Assembly (NCBI GenBank): GCA_031264545.1
Contig: JAISDV010000199.1
Span: forward strand, 1 to 5,886
From: Oscillospiraceae bacterium
GTDB taxonomy: Bacteria; Bacillota; Clostridia; Oscillospirales; Oscillospiraceae
Length of the DNA: 5,886 bases
Reading direction: 5' to 3'
Shown here: positions 1 through 5,880 of the stretch, piece by piece
Position numbering within the stretch: position 1 is the first letter of the stretch
How the letters are laid out: every line of letters starts with the position of its first letter
Translations under genes and position numbers: made by a program
Notes under the pieces: model-generated
What the model saw: the letters and a program-made list of their open reading frames with translations, nothing else
The model's database searches: none
What the model was told of the DNA's origin: nothing

Positions 1-848
1 ACGGCCTCATCGTAGTATTTCCGCAGATCGAACAAGTTATCAAAGCGGCGGCTGATCCCCGCGTAAATATTATTCCGCTCGAAAAAAACGCCTAATTGGC
101 CTAAGTGCCTTTCCGCGCTGAGGTCCGGATCATCCGCACTGATAATCATCACAATATACCCGGCATATACGGCGTATTTAAATTCCGGATTCATTTTTTT
201 TAATTCATCTCTGAATGCCTCAGGCCCTCTGTTTTTGGCCGGACATTTGCTGACATCCGCAACGGCTGCAAAAAGATTTGTCTTCAGCCCCTCGTATAGA
301 TTGGCTAAGTGATCGGAATAAATCACCTTGTCGTCTGTATCGCCGTCCAGCAATTTGCATATCAGGGTTTCGTGATAAAGGATTCCATACTGCCGGTAAA
401 ACGCACTCGTACGGATTTCCCCGGACAGCTTTTCACAGAAAACCTCAAAAGCCGCCGGGTCATCCTCCTCCAACGGCGTACACGCCACCATCACCAAATC
501 GGCGACGGTGCTGCTGTCACTATTGAAAACTCTCCCGTAAAGCCTGTCATACGGAAGCTTATCGCTCCTGAGCAGCGCGATTGTTTTCGCGCTTGCGACG
601 GTATCCACAAAACATTCGTTCTTGAAAAATGCGATCGTTTCATCGCTGAAGACCCCTGTCTCAACGAGTTCATTCCACAGGGGGTCGTCGGTAACGATGT
701 TTTCGGTGCAGGCCAGCAGCTTATATTCCATATCGAACAGCACCACGGGGTTCCCTGTAATTTGATACGCCGCATTAAGAAGATACTGTAAACCATGCCC
801 GTTTTCAAGAGACCGGATCTGCTCGTTCCGGCTGGCAGACTTCATCAT
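1..848 (-). CDS. PucR/CdaR-like transcriptional regulator, 3' end beyond window (C-terminal HTH not seen)
   Basis: The frame is open from the ATG at 848 to the left edge and gives 282 residues. An N-terminal region begins near GHGLQYLLNAAYQITGNPVV (residues 17-36), followed by VLFDMEYKLLACTEN and TDDPLWNEL (about 36-61), which I recognise from a clostridial PucR-type family. The region ending in NNIYAGISRRFDNLFDLRKY (259-278) resembles the GGDEF-like CdaR segment that precedes a C-terminal helix-turn-helix in this family; the HTH itself would lie outside the window. Such proteins are cytoplasmic DNA-binding regulators, often of catabolic or purine genes; the ligand here is unknown. The start is chosen because AAAGGA lies 6 nt before the ATG at 848. 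Alternatives are the next ATG (845) and an upstream in-frame ATG (863) without a good ribosome site. The start overlaps the tetR-like gene by 44 nt. Family call fairly secure, specific role not. Confidence 0.82.
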   Translation of the reverse strand, partial: MMKSASRNEQIRSLENGHGLQYLLNAAYQITGNPVVLFDMEYKLLACTENIVTDDPLWNELVETGVFSDETIAFFKNECFVDTVASAKTIALLRSDKLPYDRLYGRVFNSDSSTVADLVMVACTPLEEDDPAAFEVFCEKLSGEIRTSAFYRQYGILYHETLICKLLDGDTDDKVIYSDHLANLYEGLKTNLFAAVADVSKCPAKNRGPEAFRDELKKMNPEFKYAVYAGYIVMIISADDPDLSAERHLGQLGVFFERNNIYAGISRRFDNLFDLRKYYDEA

Positions 849-1398
849 AGACCGTCCTTTCATTTGCTTCCGTTTCCCATTTCCTGAACATCGTTATGAT
901 CTCACGCAGGTGTTGATTTATCGGCGGGATGTGCGGCGGGAATTTATGTTTGACCTGCCATTGAAAATAACAGAGCATGCCGCCCGCAAAAAAATTGGAT
1001 AACACGATTTGTCCGGGGTGCGTTTTTCCGCTGTCGATGATACCCGTTATATTGAAAACGGACAGCACGAACCCACGCAATATCTCTGCCGTTTCATTGT
1101 CCGCGTCGCAAACCAGATTTTGAATCACGGCCTTGTTCCGATAGATAAAATCGTTGAGCGCTGCGTCATCCGTGTGAACACCGTCCGGCTTAAAATTTAT
1201 GAGCCAGTTTTTGAGAAAATCATATTTATCGTCAAAACGTGCGTAGAAGGTAGCCCGGCTGACCTGCGCCGTTTCGCATATATCCCACACCGTGATCTTT
1301 CTGAAATTATGGCGTGCCAGCAGGGCCGACATGGCCGCGTTTAATACCTTGGCCGTTTTTACAATTCTCAGATCGCTTTTTCCTGTATTGGCCGCCAT
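805..1398 (-). CDS. TetR/AcrR-family transcriptional regulator (DhaS-like)
   Basis: This encodes 197 residues, a normal TetR length. The N-terminal DNA-binding domain is clear: a first helix around KTAKVLNAAMSALLARHNF (14-32), then ITVWDICETAQVSRATFYAR (35-54), the classic TetR helix-turn-helix, followed by FDDKYDFLKNWL. The 'KITV.DIC....VSRATFY..F.DKYD' pattern and short C-terminal half resemble the DhaS-type subgroup with the TetR_C_8-like ligand/dimer domain; that subgroup call is from memory. Its ligand and targets are unknown. The frame also has a GTG at 1407, but AGGGGG lies 8 nt before the ATG at 1398 while it abuts the GTG, so 1398 is preferred. The 3' end overlaps the following PucR-like gene out of frame, suggesting co-transcription and coupled translation. 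It may autoregulate from the AT-rich region upstream, but no operator is proven. Confidence 0.86.
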   Translation of the reverse strand: MAANTGKSDLRIVKTAKVLNAAMSALLARHNFRKITVWDICETAQVSRATFYARFDDKYDFLKNWLINFKPDGVHTDDAALNDFIYRNKAVIQNLVCDADNETAEILRGFVLSVFNITGIIDSGKTHPGQIVLSNFFAGGMLCYFQWQVKHKFPPHIPPINQHLREIITMFRKWETEANERTVYDEVCQPERADPVS

Positions 1399-1667
1399 GT
1401 ATACCACCCCCTGTCGCCGCCGCTGATTATCCGCCCTCTAACCATTACATTTATTAAATATAATTTACCGGATGTTATCGTTATTTTTTCATAATATGTA
1501 TCGAATGGGCTGATTTTTGCTCCGAATATTTTGGCTGGCAACCCGGGCCTTACACCAAGACCGGATATTGGCGCTGTCATAATTTCTCGGCCGCAAATAT
1601 TTTTGTGCCGTCAGCCGTGCCGTCTGGGGTTTGCGGACCGCGGGAAGCAAGCGCCAAGGGGCTGTCC
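1399..1667. other. Intergenic region upstream of the tetR-like gene, with an AT-rich block
   Basis: These 269 nt separate the DUF421 gene from the tetR-like gene. An open frame exists on the minus strand (1368-1580), but its translation has no recognisable domain and it has no convincing ribosome site, so I do not call it a gene. The segment at about 1440-1500 is strikingly AT-rich compared with its surroundings and is the most likely site of the promoter for the two regulators; I could not pick out a convincing -35/-10 pair. It contains a small dyad TAAAT-ATA-ATTTA at 1455-1467. An imperfect dyad CCAA...TTGG lies at 1555-1571. A direct repeat GTGCCGTC occurs at 1605-1612 and 1617-1624. No hairpin followed by a T-run was seen after the DUF421 stop. 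Confidence 0.5.
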
Positions 1668-2195
1668 CTAATTCAACTGATCGCTGTTGCTTTGGGCTTT
1701 GGTTTGCCGGCGTCCGTGCCGTTTCACTTGCGTACTGCGGGATGTGAAGTCATCGGAAAGCACGCTGATATTTCCGTCGAGCTCCAGTACGGCCAAATCG
1801 ACGTCGTCGACAGACCGGACGCCGTGTTCGCGCAGCGCCTCCTCCAGCTCATCCATACTGATTTTGGCCTTGCGCAGATTTTCTTTGTCGATTTCACCAT
1901 GATAAATCAGCATGACCGCCTGTCCCTGAACAAGGCCCGACAGCTTAGGGAAACGATAGGTCAGATATTTCAGGACGAAATTCAGCACAAACAGCGTTCC
2001 CGCCGCGCACAGGCCGCCAAGCAGCGAGGTGTCCGGACCGACCATCGCGTTTTGGACAGCGTTGCTGATAAGAAGCACGAACACTAAATCTATCACGGAG
2101 AGCTGGGCGATCTCCTTTTTCCCGAACAGGCGCAGGGCGGCCACGATGAAGATATACACGCAGGCCGAGCTTCCGGCAATGATGAAATAACGCAT
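1668..2195 (-). CDS. DUF421 (YetF-like) membrane protein
   Basis: This encodes 175 residues. Hydrophobic segments lie at about residues 3-21, 34-51 and 57-79, followed by a soluble C-terminal domain. Family hallmarks are RLFGKKEIAQLSVIDLVFVL (22-41), corresponding to the RLxGKREIxQLS-xDLV signature of DUF421/YetF proteins, and the C-terminal pattern with MDELEEALREHGV, DVDLAVLELDGNISVL (131-146). The C-terminal tail from about 151 is hydrophilic and basic. DUF421 proteins sit in the cytoplasmic membrane; their biochemical role is poorly defined, with links to spore or envelope functions in Bacillus. Start choice: the open frame extends upstream to 2348, but GGGAG lies 9 nt before the ATG at 2195, transmembrane segment 1 begins right there, and the upstream extension is the tail of a pseudogene. 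Probably monocistronic or weakly linked to its neighbours. Confidence 0.88.
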   Translation of the reverse strand: MRYFIIAGSSACVYIFIVAALRLFGKKEIAQLSVIDLVFVLLISNAVQNAMVGPDTSLLGGLCAAGTLFVLNFVLKYLTYRFPKLSGLVQGQAVMLIYHGEIDKENLRKAKISMDELEEALREHGVRSVDDVDLAVLELDGNISVLSDDFTSRSTQVKRHGRRQTKAQSNSDQLN

Positions 2196-2230
2196 GTGAA
2201 TATTCTCCCTCTGTACCATAAATAAGAACC

Positions 2231-2257
2231 TGTATACACAGCGCGAAACACTGTCTA
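2231..2257 (-). promoter_or_regulatory. Candidate promoter for the DUF421 gene
   Basis: On the minus strand TAGACA (2257-2252, five of six matches to TTGACA) is followed after 15 nt by TATACA (2236-2231, four of six matches to TATAAT). Transcription would begin a few bases before the ribosome binding site of the DUF421 gene. The spacer is shorter than the usual 17 nt, so this is only a weak candidate. It lies at the degraded end of the pseudogene. Confidence 0.25.
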
Positions 2258-2258
2258 A

Positions 2259-2606
2259 GCGGTCATTGTCCTTCAGGGTAATCAGGTTATCATACAGGCA
2301 GATAACGCCGCCTGACCCGCGCCGGATGCGCTTGATTTTATCCGGCACGCCGAACGCCTAAATATCCCCCTTATCCGGGTCGGCGTGTTTCTTGATTTTT
2401 AATGGATACAGCGTCCTGTTATCTTCAATGAGCAAATCAATTTGGGGGGTTTGGCCGCCCGTTTGACGAAGTTGTTGTGATAGGGCTGCAGGAGATGGAC
2501 AATGCCGCCGGTCATTAAAATGGACAGCCACCGCTCGGCGGTGGGCTGACAATGCGCGCGGCCTGGGCAGCAAGCGCGGCGATATGTATGAGGTGCGGGT
2601 CGCATG
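2259..2606 (-). pseudogene. Remnant of an ATP-binding protein with DUF4143 domain (C-terminal part only)
   Basis: Pieces of one protein family appear in order but in different frames. Piece one, from about 2545 to 2441, reads PTAERWLSIL, GGIVHLLQPYHNNFVKRA and KPPKL, matching the 'PTAKRWLSIL...GIVYLLQPYHNN..KR..KTPKL' stretch of AAA+ ATPases with DUF4143. Piece two starts at about 2441 in another frame with QIDLLIEDNRTLYPLKIKK and ADPDKGDI, matching the nuclease-like C-terminus ('EIDLLIE.NGTLYPIEIKK'). It hits an amber TAG at 2358-2360, then continues in the same frame with AFGVPDKIK and GGVICLYDNLITLKDNDR, the usual end of the family. The roughly 60-100 residues normally lying between KTPKL and EIDLLIE are missing, and the whole P-loop ATPase half is absent. 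A third frame at about 2583-2542 (IAALAAQAARIVSP) may be a further piece. No product is expected. Family assignment is from memory of conserved motifs. Confidence 0.8.
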
Positions 2607-2624
2607 TTATTGCCGAGAAGGGTA

Positions 2625-3272
2625 TCAGAACAGCAGGCAGCCGGTTCTATAATCCCGGATATAGATATCCGACAGGGCGATCATTTCCCCGATGGTGTCC
2701 TCAGCGGAGGGATCATATACGCCGACGATGGGAAAGCCCGCCTTTTTCGCGGTTTTCGCGGCGTAGAGCGCATCCTCAAACACGAAGGTCTCCGCCCTTG
2801 GCGTGCCCAAATGCGCGAGCGCCTTTTCAAAAATCAGCGGCTTCTCCTTCCCTGTGAGCAGGGTGACACAACTGAATACTGCGGAAAAGTAATCCAGCAG
2901 GCCGAGTCTGCCCAGGACCAGCTCGACAAGTGACTGGTCCGTCGCCGACGCGACGCACATTTTCACACCCTTTTCCCTGAGCCGGTCGAGCAGCAGCGTC
3001 ACGTCCGCCTTGGTCGGCACCGTGTTCCTGTAATAGGGCTCGACCAGACGGCCGATGCCGGCCGAAACCTCCTCAAGCGTCCTGTCAAGCCCGTATTCCT
3101 TTCTTAAATACGCGATCATCTGGACACCGGTCAAATGCCTGATATCCTTCTCCAGACCCTCTCTCGGATTGATGCCGCAGGAAATCAGGTATTGTCCTGC
3201 CATATCTATCCAGATATGCATAGAATCCGTCAGGGTGCCGTCCATGTCAAAAATAGCGCCGGAAATTTTCAT
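2625..3272 (-). CDS. HAD-family hydrolase (beta-phosphoglucomutase/phosphatase-like)
   Basis: This encodes 215 residues, a typical length for a HAD hydrolase with an alpha-helical C1 cap. Motif I is AIFDMDGTLTDS (6-17), with D9 as nucleophile and D11 as acid/base. The helical cap spans about 18-85. Motif II is CVASAT with S109, motif III is the GKEKP lysine (K142 or K144), and motif IV is FVFEDALYAAKTAKKAG (163-179) with E166/D167. The enzyme should be a cytoplasmic Mg-dependent phosphatase or phosphomutase on a small phosphorylated metabolite; the sequence does not fix the substrate. The start at 3272 is supported by AAAGGA 6 nt upstream. It begins 21 nt after the thiN stop, so both are likely in one transcript. 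No terminator hairpin was seen after its stop at 2625; the DUF4143 pseudogene follows immediately. Confidence 0.92.
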   Translation of the reverse strand: MKISGAIFDMDGTLTDSMHIWIDMAGQYLISCGINPREGLEKDIRHLTGVQMIAYLRKEYGLDRTLEEVSAGIGRLVEPYYRNTVPTKADVTLLLDRLREKGVKMCVASATDQSLVELVLGRLGLLDYFSAVFSCVTLLTGKEKPLIFEKALAHLGTPRAETFVFEDALYAAKTAKKAGFPIVGVYDPSAEDTIGEMIALSDIYIRDYRTGCLLF

Positions 3273-3293
3273 TATGTGTCCTTTGCAGTCTGT

Positions 3294-3947
3294 TTATATA
3301 TTTTCGCGCGCAATGAATGCGGGATCAAACGCTCGCGCCCGCCACATGACCAGCAGCGCGCCGTCTCTTACGGAGACGGAAGCAGGCCGGCCGGAAAAGG
3401 CGTTGCTTACGCCGAGCGGATAAGCGCCGGTCAGCGTATAGCCGCTCAGCGGATATTTCAGCCCGTCGAGGCAAACCCCTTTCGCCGTACCGCCGCAGGC
3501 AAAAATGGAAACCGTCCCCGAATCGGCGGCGGCGAAAGCGAGCCGGGCGTTTCTGATGACGGTGCAGATGAAGCCGCGGCCGATCAGAAAGCCCTGAGCG
3601 CCGCGCTCGGCAATGAAGGCCAGTGTCTGCAGGTTGGCCTGCTCGTGATCGAGCCGGCCGCCGAGGCCGCCGTAGAGCAGCAGGCGCTCCGCCCCGCGCG
3701 CGAGCGCCTCGCGCACGGCAAGGAGCATATCCGTGTCGTCCTTTTCCGGGCTGTGACGGACCACGTTCGGCCCCGGCGGGATTCTGCCGAGCGAATCAAA
3801 ATCGCCGACGATGAGGTCGGGCGAAATTCGCGCTTTCCGCAGGTATTCAAGTCCGGCGTCCGCCGCTATCACGAAAGCGTCCGCAGGCAGAAAAACCTCC
3901 GCGCCATCCGTTTCACCCGCGCCGAAGATACAGCAAATTTTGCTCAT
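3294..3947 (-). CDS. thiN: Thiamine pyrophosphokinase
   Basis: This encodes 217 residues, the normal length. The enzyme transfers pyrophosphate from ATP to thiamine to make thiamine pyrophosphate directly, a salvage step in the cytoplasm. Diagnostic motifs appear in order: IAADAGLEYL (27-36), SPDLIVGDFDSLG (42-54) with the acidic metal-binding cluster, KDDTDMLLA (69-77), YGGLGGRLDHEQANLQ (92-107), and in the C-terminal beta domain the thiamine-site motif GVSNAF (179-184), usually G-x-SNEF in the family, so the acidic residue is replaced by alanine here. The ATG at 3947 overlaps the TGA of the preceding nucleotidyltransferase gene (ATGA), and GGAGG lies 13 nt upstream, a rather long spacing that fits translational coupling. 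No TPP riboswitch was seen just upstream, where the DNA is coding. Function call is strong. Confidence 0.95.
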   Translation of the reverse strand: MSKICCIFGAGETDGAEVFLPADAFVIAADAGLEYLRKARISPDLIVGDFDSLGRIPPGPNVVRHSPEKDDTDMLLAVREALARGAERLLLYGGLGGRLDHEQANLQTLAFIAERGAQGFLIGRGFICTVIRNARLAFAAADSGTVSIFACGGTAKGVCLDGLKYPLSGYTLTGAYPLGVSNAFSGRPASVSVRDGALLVMWRARAFDPAFIARENI

Positions 3948-4684
3948 TTCAACAGAAGCGCCTCCGTCTGCCGCAGCTGTTCGGGCGTATTGACGCCGAT
4001 AAGCTCCGCGCCAAGCTCACGGAAGCAGAGACCGACGCCGAGTCCTTGCCTTTTCAGCAGAAGCGGCGCGTCCGTCAGGTAATACTCGCCCTGGGAATTG
4101 TCGTTTTTCAGCGCGTTAAGGACGCACCGCAGCGCCGCGGCATCAAAAACATAGACGCCGCTGTTCAGCTCCCGGATCTTTTTCTGTTCGGGACTCGCGT
4201 CCCTGTCCTCGATTATGCCGAAAAATGCGCCGGTTTCGTCCCGCAGTATACGGCCATAGGGCAAATCCATCCCGCTTGTGCCGGTCAGCATCGTACAGGC
4301 GTTATCCGAAGCGCCGTGCGCCGCGATCAGCGCGAGATAGGTTTCGCGCCGTATCAGGGGCATATCACCGCAGCAGACCAATAATGCGCCGTCATAGTCC
4401 CCAAGAGCGGAAAACGCGGCCATGACCGCATGTCCGGTTCCAAGCTGCGCGCGCTGCTCGGCAAAGCGGTATCCCGGAAAGGCGCCGATCACCGCTTCTT
4501 TTTGATAGCCGACAACGATCACGCAGTCCTCCGCCGGAATAAAATCCAGTGTTGAAAGGACGTATGCCAGCAGCGGCCTTCCGGCTGCAAGGCGCATAAC
4601 CTTGGGAAGCGCGCTTCCGGCGCTCCGGAGTCTTGTCCCTTTCCCGGCCGCAAGGATCACCGCCTTGAGATTTTGTTTATTCAT
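3944..4684 (-). CDS. Stand-alone GlmU N-terminal-type nucleotidyltransferase (UDP-GlcNAc pyrophosphorylase-like)
   Basis: This encodes 246 residues forming one NTP-transferase Rossmann-like domain. Motifs follow those of the GlmU pyrophosphorylase half: VILAAGKGTRLRS (9-21), LPKVM with K28, EQRAQLGTGHAV (77-87), CCGDMPLI (104-111) with D107 as likely metal ligand, PYGRI (142-146), EDRDAS (159-164), ELNSGVYVF (172-180), NDNSQGEYYLTD (194-205) and GVNTPEQL (230-237) with N232 as second metal ligand. The likely reaction joins N-acetylglucosamine-1-phosphate (or another sugar-1-phosphate) and UTP to give a UDP-sugar and pyrophosphate. Full GlmU is about 450-460 residues; the left-handed beta-helix acetyltransferase half is absent, replaced directly by thiN. 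GGAGG 5 nt before the ATG at 4684 decides the start over an ATG at 4708. The gene begins 41 nt after the preceding stop. Substrate not fixed by sequence. Confidence 0.9.
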   Translation of the reverse strand: MNKQNLKAVILAAGKGTRLRSAGSALPKVMRLAAGRPLLAYVLSTLDFIPAEDCVIVVGYQKEAVIGAFPGYRFAEQRAQLGTGHAVMAAFSALGDYDGALLVCCGDMPLIRRETYLALIAAHGASDNACTMLTGTSGMDLPYGRILRDETGAFFGIIEDRDASPEQKKIRELNSGVYVFDAAALRCVLNALKNDNSQGEYYLTDAPLLLKRQGLGVGLCFRELGAELIGVNTPEQLRQTEALLLK

Positions 4685-4725
4685 ACTGGCCTCCGAGACC
4701 GGCTCCATCCGCGTACCTGCCGGGT

Positions 4726-5805
4726 TTATACATAGGTTTCCCGCAAGGGCAGAACCGTTATACGGTTTTTCGCGATATACTGCAGGACTCCGGGCATGAA
4801 GCCTTCGGCATTGCCGTTCGCCGTTATCAGTACAGACAGGTATGCCGGAGCATCCTGAAGCCTGGAGGTCAGCGCGGCCGCGTATTGGGTATCCGGGGAA
4901 ATCTCGACGGACGGCGTGAAATAGGCATAGCCGTTCGCTTCGGCGTAGTCTCCGGCGTTTCGGGTAAGCGGCTCGGCTGAGCAGAACAGGGTCGGCCGCA
5001 GCTGCGCCGCCTCAAAAATCAGCCCGGCTGCGGCCTTGCATTCGCTCTCCGGCGCACGCTCGCAGTAAATGCCTACGCTGTGCCCGGAGCCGGCGAGTCT
5101 TCTGACGGTGTCCGGCGCTGCGGCGGTCTCATCCGCCGTCAGGAAAAAACAGGCTTTCATGTTATAGCCGTCCAGGCTGTCGAGCAGCGTGTCTCCCGGC
5201 AGGCCGACGAAGCAGAGCGAAACGCTGCCTCCCGGTGTTTGCGGGTTTTTCGCCTGCCCGCCGTCGGAGGACGCGGGAGGCGCTGTATCGGTTTGGCCGA
5301 AATACGCGTTATAACGCGTTTTCATCAGGTTACCGGCAGCTTCGAGGAACCGGGCGTCAGACAGCATCTCGCCGCCGTTCTTGATGCGTATAATGTCGCC
5401 GTATCCAATGCCGCCGATGGTTGTGCAGTAAAGACCAAAATGGTCACACATCCAGGCTACGGGCACATAGACCTGGCCGTTTCTCAGAGTCGCTGAGGCG
5501 GAATAATAATTTTCGTAGCTGTCGTAGCACGTGCCGGCCGACAGATCAAAGAAAATCTGTTTTGCCGCGGTATGGAGGACAATGATAGTCTTCGTCTCAA
5601 GCTGGCTCATATTGATCCCAAAAGCGGAAAACGCCCCTGCCGGGGCATAAGCCAGCCCGCCGACATAGGCGATCATGGAGCTAAGCTCCAGGAGCGTGTC
5701 GTTCGTCGCGGTAAAGCAGATACCGGAGCTGTCGGCCCGCGCGGGCAGCGTGACCGGAAAGACCAGAAGAACGGCCAGAACAGCCGATATGATCCTGCGT
5801 TTCAT
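4726..5805 (-). CDS. Secreted copper-amine-oxidase-N-like protein with degenerate NodB-like domain
   Basis: This encodes 359 residues. Residues 1-24 (MKRR, then IISAVLAVLLVFPVTL, then PARA) form a signal peptide with a likely cleavage after ARA, so the protein is exported. Residues about 30-142 resemble a copper-amine-oxidase N-terminal/stalk domain, with DLSAGTCYDS (87-96) and LRNGQVYVPVAWMCDHFGL (107-125). A linker rich in P, S, G and Q follows (about 170-192). Residues about 194-355 resemble a polysaccharide deacetylase (NodB) fold: SVSLCFVGLPGDTLLDSLDG, YNMKACFFL, LAGSGHSVGIY, LRPTLFCSAEP, ANGYAYFTPSVE. The catalytic motifs look lost: TFDDGP is LCFVGLP and the metal-binding H-[ST]-x-x-H is IYCERA. 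It probably binds rather than cleaves envelope glycan; this is an inference. GGAGGG lies about 6 nt before the ATG at 5805, which also places the signal peptide at the true N-terminus; an upstream ATG at 5871 is rejected. Confidence 0.8.
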   Translation of the reverse strand: MKRRIISAVLAVLLVFPVTLPARADSSGICFTATNDTLLELSSMIAYVGGLAYAPAGAFSAFGINMSQLETKTIIVLHTAAKQIFFDLSAGTCYDSYENYYSASATLRNGQVYVPVAWMCDHFGLYCTTIGGIGYGDIIRIKNGGEMLSDARFLEAAGNLMKTRYNAYFGQTDTAPPASSDGGQAKNPQTPGGSVSLCFVGLPGDTLLDSLDGYNMKACFFLTADETAAAPDTVRRLAGSGHSVGIYCERAPESECKAAAGLIFEAAQLRPTLFCSAEPLTRNAGDYAEANGYAYFTPSVEISPDTQYAAALTSRLQDAPAYLSVLITANGNAEGFMPGVLQYIAKNRITVLPLRETYV

Positions 5806-5869
5806 GATATCCCTCCCCCGGCGCCGGCAGGTCAGTAAAAGCCGAAAGCTTGTCATAAGCGCTGTTGAC

Positions 5870-5880
5870 ATTCTAGCACA
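5870..5880 (-). promoter_or_regulatory. Probable extended -10 promoter element for the four-gene cluster
   Basis: On the minus strand the sequence reads TGTGCTAGAAT, a TGn extended -10 followed by TAGAAT (five of six matches to TATAAT). It lies about 65 nt upstream of the secreted-protein start. The matching -35 would fall at about 5893-5898, just outside the window, so it could not be checked. Confidence 0.45.

Noticed and set aside
309..791. Plus-strand open frame of 160 codons
   Set aside because: It is antisense to the PucR-like gene, whose minus-strand translation matches a known family throughout.
491..808. Minus-strand open frame of 105 codons within the PucR-like gene
   Set aside because: It is in a different frame from the recognisable PucR-like protein and its translation has no family features.
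1368..1580. Minus-strand open frame of 70 codons upstream of and overlapping the tetR-like start
   Set aside because: No domain, no convincing ribosome site, and it covers the AT-rich probable promoter region.
1605..1624. Direct repeat GTGCCGTC spaced by 12 nt
   Set aside because: Only two short copies, with no array or associated element; likely chance.
1600..1680. Search for an intrinsic terminator after the DUF421 gene
   Set aside because: Only a three-pair stem around GGGACAGCCCC near the stop, with no T-run on the minus strand.
3945..3990. TPP riboswitch upstream of thiN
   Set aside because: The region is coding sequence of the nucleotidyltransferase gene and lacks the conserved thi-box motifs.
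3135..4082. Plus-strand open frame of 315 codons antisense to thiN and its neighbours
   Set aside because: It lies opposite three well-identified genes, has no recognisable domain, and GC-rich codon use readily opens antisense frames.
4685..4708. Upstream ATG at 4708 as start of the GlmU-type gene
   Set aside because: The extra residues are not part of the domain, and the GGAGG site is placed correctly for the ATG at 4684.
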